Shown here piece after piece: positions 1 to 6,632 of a DNA stretch of 6,745 nt (position 1 is its first letter; each line of letters begins with the position of its first letter). Source of the DNA: Desulfocapsa sulfexigens (GTDB taxonomy: Bacteria; Desulfobacterota; Desulfobulbia; Desulfobulbales; Desulfocapsaceae); assembly GCA_020721165.1 (NCBI GenBank), contig DYNG01000044.1, positions 1-6,745 on the forward strand, written 5' to 3'. A model generated the notes under the pieces. It searched no databases. It was not told where the DNA came from and saw only the letters and a program-made list of their open reading frames with translations. A program made the translations under genes and the position numbers.

Positions 1-53
1 TGATTCTCAGGATTATCCACGGGGCGCGGCTGCTGCAGATGTAGGGCGAGGGC
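1..53. other. Region downstream of csm5, no gene assigned
   Basis: GC-rich stretch after the csm5 stop. No hairpin followed by a T run is seen, so transcription probably continues. On the minus strand a GTG at 20-18 opens a frame (VDNPEN...) that runs off the window, but it has no Shine-Dalgarno sequence. An ATG at 57 overlapping the csm5 stop gives only 14 codons. Neither is called as a gene. Confidence 0.5.
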
Positions 54-1790
54 TCATATGTAGCCTGTTTTTTGCGCCTGCTGGATGAGTTGCTTGATCT
101 GTCTCCATGCCTGTTTTTTGTCTGGCTTGGCCCTGTTTTCAGCGCAATCCCATTCATTTTTCATTCTCTCCTGCAAGGCCTTAAGCGCCGCCAGGGGAAG
201 CTTGGCGGCGTTGAGGCTGGTGAGCAGATCTTTGCTCCAGTTGGTGATGGCCTTGACTTTCTCTATTGCCGCCTGGTCTTCGGAGGAAAGCTCAGTCTCC
301 TTCTGCATTGGCTCCAGGATTGCCTTTATCAATTTGACTTTTTCCCATTGTGCCGGTGTACATTGATTTCTTGTCCATGTCTTTGGATCATTTATCCACA
401 TGTCTCTGAAAGCTTGTGCCAGAACTTTTTGATCCTCTGGAAGTCCTGTTTCTAATTTCTTCCAGCAAGATGAGACAGGATCCTGGCCGGTTGCTTGTGA
501 ACTTGCAATTTCATCACCTCGGATAATGGCAACGCACCGTTCAAGTTCACTCATTCTCCCCCAAACTTCCTGTTCTTCTTTTTGCTGCTGCTCTTGATTA
601 AGTTTGATTTGCAAGGCTTGTTTATCTTCTTGCACCTTGATGGCTTCGGCGCGGCGAATTTCCTCCTTGCTGGTAAATTTGAGCCGAATCCAGCCCATGG
701 GTAGTGCGGCATCTCCTGTTACTGCGACGCGGCGGCTTTTGGGAAAAGGAAACTGAAGATATTTAGGCGCTAATCTGAGTTTCTCACGAACCTCGTAGGT
801 CAACAGTTCTGGTACTATCAACTCACCGGTCATGCCTTTCCAGCCGCTACCCCAGGCAAATTGGACAATGGCTTCATTATCTTGCAGCCCCTGATGATCT
901 TGCTTCAGTTTCGTATAAAATATCCTCATGTCGTCGATGCTGTCTCCGTTTTTATTGCGGAGAAAATTCAGTTCGCTGTCTATGGTGTTGTCAGTTCTCT
1001 TTCTCAGCGCCTCAATAAGCCAAGTGAGAGTCAAATCTGCTTTGAAATTAAAAGATTCCTTCCCATTGGCCTGTGCTATGAGGAAATCATCAAAGGAAAT
1101 CTGGCCGGTAGCTGTAGCCCCTCGATTGAGTTTTTCCATCCAGATATTCCAGTGTTTACGAACAAAGCTTGTATCACAGGTTAATCGTGTCACATTGGCG
1201 GCCTGTATCTGTACATCCAACGGTGTAAAGGTAAAATCTGCCACAGTAAGGGAGCGCATCAGGTTTACATTCGCATTCTTCCCCAACAGGTTCGAGCACA
1301 GGGTGCTGTCGGCAAACTTGAGATTCACATCCTTTTGTTTTTTTAAATTTTCGAGAACTTTATACACTGGATTAGTTTGGTCGTTATCTACGAGCTGGGC
1401 AAGTATTGCCGTGCGAAAAACACCCTTAAGCGATGAGCCAGGAATGATAGGATGACCAAGACCATCCCGTATTTGTCTGTTGATGTCACGAGGCGCATTA
1501 TGCCCTGGCCAATTGAAGGAATGGACGACAGCCTCATTGATATTGACATTATTGTTTCGTAACCAATTGGCAAGTTGCCCATCTTCTATTGCTGCTGTAA
1601 ACGATGTTATATCGTTGCCACCGAGCTGTTCCACTATGGCAAAGAGACGCTTATGGTCGAAAACTCTGCCTTTATTTCCCTCGCAGAGAAAGTCAAAATT
1701 GTTGATAAATTTCTCTCCGTTACCGATATGGACGGGGGTGAGAATCTGTATTTCACAATGAAAGGTGGTTCGAATATTTTGGAAATTCAT
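54..1790 (-). CDS. csm5: Csm5, RAMP subunit at the crRNA 3' end, with a long C-terminal extension
   Basis: Csm5 caps the 3' end of the crRNA filament and, in studied systems, helps crRNA 3' maturation by recruiting host nucleases. The core (about 1-371) carries Csm5 signatures: QILTPVHIGNGEKF (15-28), HPIIPGSSLKGVFRTAIL (113-130), QFAWGSGWKGMTGE (310-323) and a closing MGWIRLKF strand (365-372). The product is 578 aa, whereas typical Csm5 proteins are about 350-400 aa. The surplus is a C-terminal region (about 372-578): first a charged, Gln/Glu-rich stretch (roughly 373-409, likely helical or coiled coil), then a predicted helical region with eight Trp residues (410, 443, 465, 472, 482, 518, 547, 562). 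I do not recognise this extension. The start at 1790 overlaps the csm4 stop by 4 nt and has GGAGG with a 6-nt spacer. The reading frame is unbroken, so the extension belongs to the gene and is not a separate ORF. Confidence 0.95.
   Translation of the reverse strand: MNFQNIRTTFHCEIQILTPVHIGNGEKFINNFDFLCEGNKGRVFDHKRLFAIVEQLGGNDITSFTAAIEDGQLANWLRNNNVNINEAVVHSFNWPGHNAPRDINRQIRDGLGHPIIPGSSLKGVFRTAILAQLVDNDQTNPVYKVLENLKKQKDVNLKFADSTLCSNLLGKNANVNLMRSLTVADFTFTPLDVQIQAANVTRLTCDTSFVRKHWNIWMEKLNRGATATGQISFDDFLIAQANGKESFNFKADLTLTWLIEALRKRTDNTIDSELNFLRNKNGDSIDDMRIFYTKLKQDHQGLQDNEAIVQFAWGSGWKGMTGELIVPELLTYEVREKLRLAPKYLQFPFPKSRRVAVTGDAALPMGWIRLKFTSKEEIRRAEAIKVQEDKQALQIKLNQEQQQKEEQEVWGRMSELERCVAIIRGDEIASSQATGQDPVSSCWKKLETGLPEDQKVLAQAFRDMWINDPKTWTRNQCTPAQWEKVKLIKAILEPMQKETELSSEDQAAIEKVKAITNWSKDLLTSLNAAKLPLAALKALQERMKNEWDCAENRAKPDKKQAWRQIKQLIQQAQKTGYI
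57..677 (-). other. C-terminal extension of Csm5, unknown function
   Basis: This part of csm5 encodes residues about 372-578, beyond the end of the normal Csm5 core. It starts with a polar stretch (KLNQEQQQKEEQEVW at 396-410) and continues with helix-prone segments such as EKVKLIKAILEPMQK (483-497) and LAALKALQERMKNEW (533-547). It is lysine-rich towards the end. No nuclease, zinc or nucleotide-binding motif can be seen. Because Csm5 is the subunit that docks host nucleases in staphylococcal systems, a protein- or RNA-docking role is possible, but this is only inference. The boundary at residue 372 is estimated by eye. Confidence 0.7.
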
Positions 1791-2803
1791 GAGGCACCTC
1801 CAGTAGCCATCGGCAGACAGAAGGCTTTTCCGTACCGATAGACATTATGGGGGATGTGGTCAGAGCGCTCCAGTACACAGGGGATTTGCCCTTCAGGCGC
1901 AAAGGGTAAAACTGCCCCCTCGGCCAGCATCCAACAATCAGCGCGGCGGAATTGATGTGCACCGTGACTTCCGGCATGGCCGGAGCGACGCGTCAAAGAG
2001 TAGGCGCTTTGTTTCCCGGCCAAAATGCCTTGATCCACTTCCTGTCTTGTTGGATGGTACAGAGAAAGGAGAACATGGGCTGTGCTTCCAGAAGGTGATT
2101 GAAATTCAAAAGGTTCTTTTGTGAAGGAAAAGCAACCTCGGCCAATGGAGCGGTCTGCGCCAACGCCTGAATCACCAAGCAGTCGCAGGGCGGCCTCAAA
2201 GCGTGCCTGTTTTTCTGTACTGTCAAAGGACGCCAGAAAAAAAAGACCTGAGGTATTGTCGAAAAACTGGTCTGTGCAGTAAAAGAACGCTCCTTCACGC
2301 ACGCCGCCGTACACTTGATCCACTGCCACGCGGGGCCGTTGCGTTGTCTTCAGCAAAGTTATGCTGTCATCCTTGGAGGCGTTTAATTCGTTGGCCGGAG
2401 GTGGAAAAACTGAGTTTTTATTTATGTCAGCAAGAGCCAATTCCTTACCCGCAGCGATTTTTTTAAATAACGGTTCCGATAAGAACCGAATTTTCTTTAG
2501 GTCTTTCAGGTCAAACGGTAGTTGTCCGGAATCCATATGGGCGATTGTATCCATAATCTTGTCGAGAGAACCGATTGGAACTGGGAAGAAGCGACGGCCA
2601 GCAATGACAGGAAAGCTGCTACTTACTGCAAAGCCAGATTCCCGGCACAAACTCTCAGGTTCATCGTCATAGAGAAGCATGAGCTTCTGCACTACAGCAG
2701 CCCACAGGGTGTCGGAGCGCACCATCTGATCAACCCGTTCTTGCCCTATTCCTTCAATGCCAAAATGAACGGGTGTTGAAAAAGTGAGTTGATATGCCCA
2801 CAT
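1787..2803 (-). CDS. csm4: Csm4, RAMP (Cas5-like) subunit capping the crRNA 5' end
   Basis: Csm4 binds the 5' handle of the crRNA and anchors Cas10 at the base of the complex. The product is 338 aa, within the normal range. The N-terminal RAMP strand reads YQLTFSTPVHFG (4-15), and RSDTLWAAVV (29-38) is the conserved Csm4 helix. A glycine-rich loop, GDSGVGADRSIGRG (210-223), marks the second RAMP fold. The C-terminal YSLTRRSGHAG (268-278) and AEGAVLPF (294-301) segments are also typical. The start at 2803 overlaps the csm3 stop by one base, with GGAGAGG inside the csm3 end as ribosome binding site. Its TGA stop overlaps the csm5 ATG (ATGA). The Csm4 assignment rests on these motifs plus its position between csm3 and csm5. 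No nuclease residues are expected in this subunit. Confidence 0.95.
   Translation of the reverse strand: MWAYQLTFSTPVHFGIEGIGQERVDQMVRSDTLWAAVVQKLMLLYDDEPESLCRESGFAVSSSFPVIAGRRFFPVPIGSLDKIMDTIAHMDSGQLPFDLKDLKKIRFLSEPLFKKIAAGKELALADINKNSVFPPPANELNASKDDSITLLKTTQRPRVAVDQVYGGVREGAFFYCTDQFFDNTSGLFFLASFDSTEKQARFEAALRLLGDSGVGADRSIGRGCFSFTKEPFEFQSPSGSTAHVLLSLYHPTRQEVDQGILAGKQSAYSLTRRSGHAGSHGAHQFRRADCWMLAEGAVLPFAPEGQIPCVLERSDHIPHNVYRYGKAFCLPMATGGAS
1797..1801 (-). promoter_or_regulatory. Ribosome binding site of csm5 inside csm4
   Basis: A perfect GGAGG core lies 6 nt before the csm5 ATG, within the last codons of csm4. Together with the ATGA overlap of stop and start it fixes the csm5 start at 1790. 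Confidence 0.75.
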
Positions 2804-3594
2804 TATGCGACCTCTCCAGTTACTCGGAAAAACTGACTGAATTGATTTGAAAAACTGGAAATCTCCCTATCCTTGTTGGCGCGGTAGGCTTCAGCAGTAC
2901 GATCGGTTATGGTTTTAAGGTGAAATTGTACCTGACCGTACCCTCTGGTTCCCTGGCCGCCGATATAGTCATCCTCGATTAACATCAGACCTTGACGAAG
3001 CAAGGCAATAAAATTGTCTGCCCGTGTGCTACCGTTGCCATTTTTTACATCAACATTGTAAATATCAAGAACCATGTCGAGCTTGAAGCGTGCCCCGGCA
3101 GGAACTCGTTCAAAAATCCGTGGATTTGCCTGGGAGGTCAGTCTGTCGATGGAAACCTCAGTCTTGACCTCAGTGCAATGCATATCGGTGTTTTCCGAGT
3201 TGGCCAATTCGTCCACATTGATCAGTGAACCATCGCGTACTGTGAGGCGAGTTGGTGCATAGTCGATGCTTGCTCCGCCCTTGTCGGCAGCGAAACCAAA
3301 CAGTTGCACAACATCCTCTTCAGGGTTTTCGCAGAGCCTGCCTTCCCAGTTACCATTTTTATCCTGTTCCGGTCTGATCAGACCAAGGCTTTTTTCCAGT
3401 AGCGAACGCATTTTCCCTTTAATTGACGAGCCGGGGATATAGGGGAGATTGGTCAGAGGATTACGGACAACCACCTTGTCGGCGCCGCCTATGGAAAGAC
3501 CGAGTGATGAGCCGCCCACATGCATACCGGTGAGCAAGACGATTTCACCTTCGATAAAAACTTTTTTTTCAAGTTTCAGTGTGTTTTCAGTCAT
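2803..3594 (-). CDS. csm3: Csm3, RAMP backbone subunit and target-RNA endonuclease
   Basis: Csm3 is the repeated Cas7-family subunit that forms the backbone on the crRNA and cuts bound target RNA at 6-nt intervals. The product is 263 aa, slightly longer than many Csm3 proteins. The N-terminal RAMP segment reads LTGMHVGG (21-28), then SIGGADKVVVRNP. D39 in this stretch aligns with the catalytic Asp shown in Csm3 of other species (D32 in Staphylococcus epidermidis). PYIPGSSIKGKMR follows (51-63). TEVKTEVSIDRLTSQANPR (141-159) and ERVPAGARF (162-170) are the family thumb region, and GGQGTRGYG (212-220) is the glycine-rich loop. The start at 3594 has AAGGGG with a 7-nt spacer. The stop TAA shares its last base with the csm4 ATG (TAATG), which suggests translational coupling. 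Target RNA cleavage is inferred to be intact. Confidence 0.98.
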   Translation of the reverse strand: MTENTLKLEKKVFIEGEIVLLTGMHVGGSSLGLSIGGADKVVVRNPLTNLPYIPGSSIKGKMRSLLEKSLGLIRPEQDKNGNWEGRLCENPEEDVVQLFGFAADKGGASIDYAPTRLTVRDGSLINVDELANSENTDMHCTEVKTEVSIDRLTSQANPRIFERVPAGARFKLDMVLDIYNVDVKNGNGSTRADNFIALLRQGLMLIEDDYIGGQGTRGYGQVQFHLKTITDRTAEAYRANKDREISSFSNQFSQFFRVTGEVA

Positions 3595-3601
3595 GACTAT
3601 T

Positions 3602-3607
3602 CCCCTT
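3602..3607 (-). promoter_or_regulatory. Ribosome binding site of csm3, overlapping the csm2 stop
   Basis: AAGGGG with a 7-nt spacer to the csm3 ATG. Its first two bases are the last two of the csm2 TAA stop, so ribosomes finishing csm2 would clear or load this site. This suggests coupled translation of the two filament subunits. Confidence 0.7.
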
Positions 3608-4013
3608 ATTTTCCGCCATGGGCGCGATGATAGGCAAGAATTGCTTCAAAAAGCTTACAGAAATTGTTGAAACGGACAGATTCGGCCTCTTTATCGCCGT
3701 CAAAGACAGCGTCGATAGCTTTTGATATTTTATTCTTGAACACTTGCAAACCTTTGACTTTTTGTTGTCGTCCGGCGGCATATGCAATATATGGTTTGAG
3801 CATCATGAATTCTGTTCGTTGCTGTGCAAAACCCTTTGCCTCAATGTTCTTTAGTTTAGAAAAAACTTGTCGGATTTGAGAAGTTGTCAGCCCATCTTTC
3901 TGCAATTCGTTGCCGAGTGTCTCCGTACTTTTTAACAAATCAGGTGATGGGCCATTCTTAACCCATTGTTCAACTTGTGCGTCCTTCATGCTCTCCAGTT
4001 GTATGTCATTCAT
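3606..4013 (-). CDS. csm2: Csm2, small subunit of the type III-A complex
   Basis: Csm2 is the small, mostly helical subunit that stacks along the Csm3 filament and contacts the crRNA-target duplex. It has no catalytic role. The product is 135 aa, normal for the family. Csm2-type signatures are visible: LTTSQIRQVFSKLK (residues 42-55), MLKPYIAYAAGRQ (71-83) and the C-terminal FCKLFEAILAYHR (118-130). The start at 4013 is supported by AAGGAG with a 7-nt spacer. The gene lies between cas10 and csm3, its standard place, 25 nt after the cas10 stop. Its own stop codon overlaps the csm3 ribosome binding site. No signal peptide or membrane segment is seen, so it should be cytoplasmic. Confidence 0.96.
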   Translation of the reverse strand: MNDIQLESMKDAQVEQWVKNGPSPDLLKSTETLGNELQKDGLTTSQIRQVFSKLKNIEAKGFAQQRTEFMMLKPYIAYAAGRQQKVKGLQVFKNKISKAIDAVFDGDKEAESVRFNNFCKLFEAILAYHRAHGGK

Positions 4014-4038
4014 CTACGATCTCCTTTTTTTACTCATA

Positions 4039-6618
4039 TTATCTCAAACTCAACTCGCACCACCTGCCCAGCAAGCCGAGCAGTGCAATGCCGGTTCTGT
4101 CGCTGTTTGCCACCTTGCCAAGAATAAATTGCTGGATTGACGTGATTTCATCTTTGATTTCTTTGTTACGATCCCCAAACCTGGCCAGACTATAAACCAT
4201 CTGCCAGCGCCATCTTTCACCCTCCAGTTGCCTTTCGATATCATCTATGCTCAGTGTCCCGGTTTGTTTCAGACGCTCCCTGCTTTCCTGCCATGAGGCG
4301 GCAATATCGAGAAGCCGTCGTAGGAGGGGGGCATTTTCCGGCTTTTGAAGCATGTCCGTTATTTTGTCAAATTGGTTTGCGACCTCTTGAAACTCCTTCC
4401 AGTGCATCGGAGTGTCAAGGAAGGTGAACGAGGACTTTCGCACTTTGGCTTGACCATTAAAGCTGGTTTCATGATGCTTTGCCTTGTGCTCAGCCTCCCC
4501 AGCCATTTCGGCGCTCTTATAGATAGGAAACTTACCGCCAGTCATGCCCATGCCGCCGGAAAGCGAGAACGATCTGTTGTTGCAGGTAAACTGTTTGAAT
4601 CGTTCATGGATGGTAAGGGCGATTTTCGGCAAAGCATCCCAGGCTCCAAACAAAAACAGATCGTCCCCTCCGGCGTACACTACCGTGACCCGCTCTGCCC
4701 ACTCCGGATTATTCCGGATTATGCCAGACAGGAGACCGCTGAAAAAAAGGTTGAGTTGCCAACTGAGCGTCGTGATCCTGCCTAAAGAGTGAAATCGCTG
4801 GGAATGCTCAGTTTCATGCTGGGAATTCGTTTGAGATCGCTTGGATTTCTTAATTTCATGCCGGTAATTCGTTAACCCTTCGCTAAATATCTTTCCAAGA
4901 TTGTCCACATCCATGCGCAAAATGCCGAGCCGCTTGACCCCTTTGGAAAGGTCGGCAATTTCATTGAAAGTACGATCATAAAAGGTATGTGTGGAGGCGA
5001 CATGATAGGGCGCGGAATTGACAGTAGCTGTATTCATATTCCGTGGAATGGAATGAAAATCCGGATCATTAAGAGACCAAAGATGCACTCTGGAACCGGA
5101 TACGGAGAAAGGCAATTCTTCCAAAAACCAGATATACCGATTGATCTTCCTGTTCTGTAATTTAAGATGCAGATGGAAGGTGGCCCGCTCCCCGTTCGCC
5201 GCCGTATCCGCATCAGCAAGAAGAATGAATCGTGAGCTTGCTAACTTTCGCCCAGCCTCTTCCATTCGTTTACATGTAACGCAATGGCCAGTTTCTTTGG
5301 GAACAGACCTGTGACATACCTCACAGGTTCCTGCATCACCGTTCTTCACCGCAAACAACAGGTCGTAATTTTCGATAGCAAGGCTGGCGTAGCGCTGTCT
5401 GTCCTGATATACAAGTTGCCGGGTCAAATCATCCCATATCTGATACAATGTTCGGCCGTTTTGCCGGGTGAGGTCATCTCCCGAAATCGGCATGTGCCCC
5501 ATTCTTACAAAGATATCGCCGCCAAATTCTAAAAATAGCCACTTGTTGACTTCGTCAGTTAGTTCCTTCAGCGATCTGACGACATCCTCATGGTTGGGCA
5601 GTAGGAGATAAAACTTTCCACCGCTTGCATAGAGGATATTGGCAGGCGTTAGGCCAAAAATATCGACAAACTCCCTGGCAAGCAAATCTGCGAGCAGTTG
5701 AATGTAAAACGATCGCCCTTTCAGGGCCTTGTATGCTCCCTTTGACGAAATTTGATAAATGAAGTTCTGGATGCCACTCAGATCACCACAGAAGAGAAGA
5801 AATTTTGGGGGCCTTCTGTCTTCCACTTTGTTCAACGAAAGGGTGTCCGTTGCCGCATGATAATAATACATGCAAGCCGCCAGGGCGGCTGTGGCCTTTT
5901 GATGGTCAAAGAGCGAAACATCCGGCATTTCCTCTTTTCTTGTAGATGCCGGAAGGCACCATTGCCAGGCACGGCAAATCTCCAGGAGAGTTGGAAATTG
6001 GTCAACAATATCCAAACCGAATTCCTGATTCGGCCGAATCGCTTTGACAAACCCGTCCCAATGTTGCCGATAGTCAGCTTGGACCTGTTCAGCAACATAC
6101 TCATCTGCTGGAATTGGAGGAATGTGTTGTTGGGCATCGACACCATAAAGATATCCTTCTTCTCTGATGCGAAATCGCCAATCTTCCACAGGATCATCAG
6201 CATATTTTTTAAGACAAACCCTGGACATGATACTGATAAGTGGAGTTTTGCTCTTTTTTTCTCTACCGTGAGTATCATAGGTAGACGCATCATCACCTTT
6301 TGCCCGCTCATGGCCGGAGGAAATCCGGTCAGCCTCAGCAATAATTGTTTCGTAAATATTACCTTTGCGGGGCTTGTGGTGTCGCGTGGCCATGTTGAGG
6401 ATCGTACACTCACGGTCACCCCCATGTGATTGACTTAACCTCTCATCAGAAAAAAGCTGCTTCAGAGCAAGTTCAGTGTTATATGCGTGTTCATAGCGAT
6501 AATCCTGTTGCACCTTATCTTTGTCACCAGATTCCACTGCATAAGCCCGTTCAGCAAACTTGCCGAGATCGTGAAACATACCTGCGATTGATATGGCTTT
6601 TAGTATTTTTTTGTCCAT
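4039..6618 (-). CDS. cas10: Cas10/Csm1, large subunit of the type III-A CRISPR complex
   Basis: This is the signature subunit of type III systems. Its HD domain cuts ssDNA and its palm domain makes cyclic oligoadenylates from ATP when the complex binds target RNA. The product is 859 aa from the ATG at 6618, at the long end for Csm1. Visible in order are the HD motif FHDLGKF (H16, D17), a second HD-type cluster RHHKP (H80, H81) and ADRISSG (D97). Next come palm 1 with GDLSGIQNFIYQ from G278, and a zinc site with four Cys (432, 435, 446, 449; CxxC...CxxC). Palm 2 follows with DVDNLG (D570, D572) and AGGDDLF (GGDD 650-653), then a helical C-terminal region. The ATG is preferred over the in-frame TTG at 6636 because AAGGGG sits just before it and the family N-terminus begins there. 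A 28-residue duplicated insertion lies between the two palm 2 motifs (583-610). It is the first gene of the operon, with csm2 starting 25 nt after its stop. All known active-site motifs are intact, so both activities are inferred to be retained. Confidence 0.98.
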   Translation of the reverse strand: MDKKILKAISIAGMFHDLGKFAERAYAVESGDKDKVQQDYRYEHAYNTELALKQLFSDERLSQSHGGDRECTILNMATRHHKPRKGNIYETIIAEADRISSGHERAKGDDASTYDTHGREKKSKTPLISIMSRVCLKKYADDPVEDWRFRIREEGYLYGVDAQQHIPPIPADEYVAEQVQADYRQHWDGFVKAIRPNQEFGLDIVDQFPTLLEICRAWQWCLPASTRKEEMPDVSLFDHQKATAALAACMYYYHAATDTLSLNKVEDRRPPKFLLFCGDLSGIQNFIYQISSKGAYKALKGRSFYIQLLADLLAREFVDIFGLTPANILYASGGKFYLLLPNHEDVVRSLKELTDEVNKWLFLEFGGDIFVRMGHMPISGDDLTRQNGRTLYQIWDDLTRQLVYQDRQRYASLAIENYDLLFAVKNGDAGTCEVCHRSVPKETGHCVTCKRMEEAGRKLASSRFILLADADTAANGERATFHLHLKLQNRKINRYIWFLEELPFSVSGSRVHLWSLNDPDFHSIPRNMNTATVNSAPYHVASTHTFYDRTFNEIADLSKGVKRLGILRMDVDNLGKIFSEGLTNYRHEIKKSKRSQTNSQHETEHSQRFHSLGRITTLSWQLNLFFSGLLSGIIRNNPEWAERVTVVYAGGDDLFLFGAWDALPKIALTIHERFKQFTCNNRSFSLSGGMGMTGGKFPIYKSAEMAGEAEHKAKHHETSFNGQAKVRKSSFTFLDTPMHWKEFQEVANQFDKITDMLQKPENAPLLRRLLDIAASWQESRERLKQTGTLSIDDIERQLEGERWRWQMVYSLARFGDRNKEIKDEITSIQQFILGKVANSDRTGIALLGLLGRWCELSLR
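4790..4873 (-). repeat. 42-bp tandem duplication inside cas10 (two units)
   Basis: Two adjacent 42-bp units, 4832-4873 and 4790-4831, match at 34 of 42 positions by direct comparison. The best-conserved part is 18 of 20 bases (4812-4831 against 4854-4873). Matching stops at once on both sides. The length is a multiple of three, so the frame is kept. The units encode TNYRHEIKKSKRSQ and TNSQHETEHSQRFH (residues 583-596 and 597-610 of Cas10), which share six of 14 residues. They form a polar insertion in palm 2 between DVDNLG and GGDD, most likely a surface loop. Confidence 0.9.
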
Positions 6619-6622
6619 GATA

Positions 6623-6628
6623 CCCCTT
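6623..6628 (-). promoter_or_regulatory. Ribosome binding site of cas10
   Basis: AAGGGG lies 4 nt before the ATG at 6618. It decides the start: the in-frame TTG at 6636 lies upstream of this site and has no purine-rich sequence at a suitable distance. Confidence 0.75.
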
Positions 6629-6632
6629 GCTA

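Noticed and set aside
1..57. ATG at 57 overlapping the csm5 stop as the start of a downstream gene
   Set aside because: The frame closes after 14 codons at a TAA, and the peptide resembles nothing known.
928..1455. Plus-strand ORF of 175 aa opposite csm5
   Set aside because: It is antisense to the conserved Csm5 core, shows no family motif, and is a shadow frame.
4812..4873. The repeated 20-mer in this area as part of a CRISPR array
   Set aside because: There are only two copies, they are directly adjacent as 42-bp units without spacers, and they lie in frame inside cas10. It is an intragenic duplication.
5832..6425. Minus-strand ORF of 197 aa within cas10 in another frame
   Set aside because: It overlaps fully with Cas10 coding sequence, which carries the family motifs. 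The alternative frame has none.
5752..6429. Plus-strand ORF of 225 aa opposite cas10
   Set aside because: It lies entirely antisense to the conserved HD and palm 1 regions of Cas10, has no recognisable domain, and its sequence is explained by the codon pattern of the real gene.
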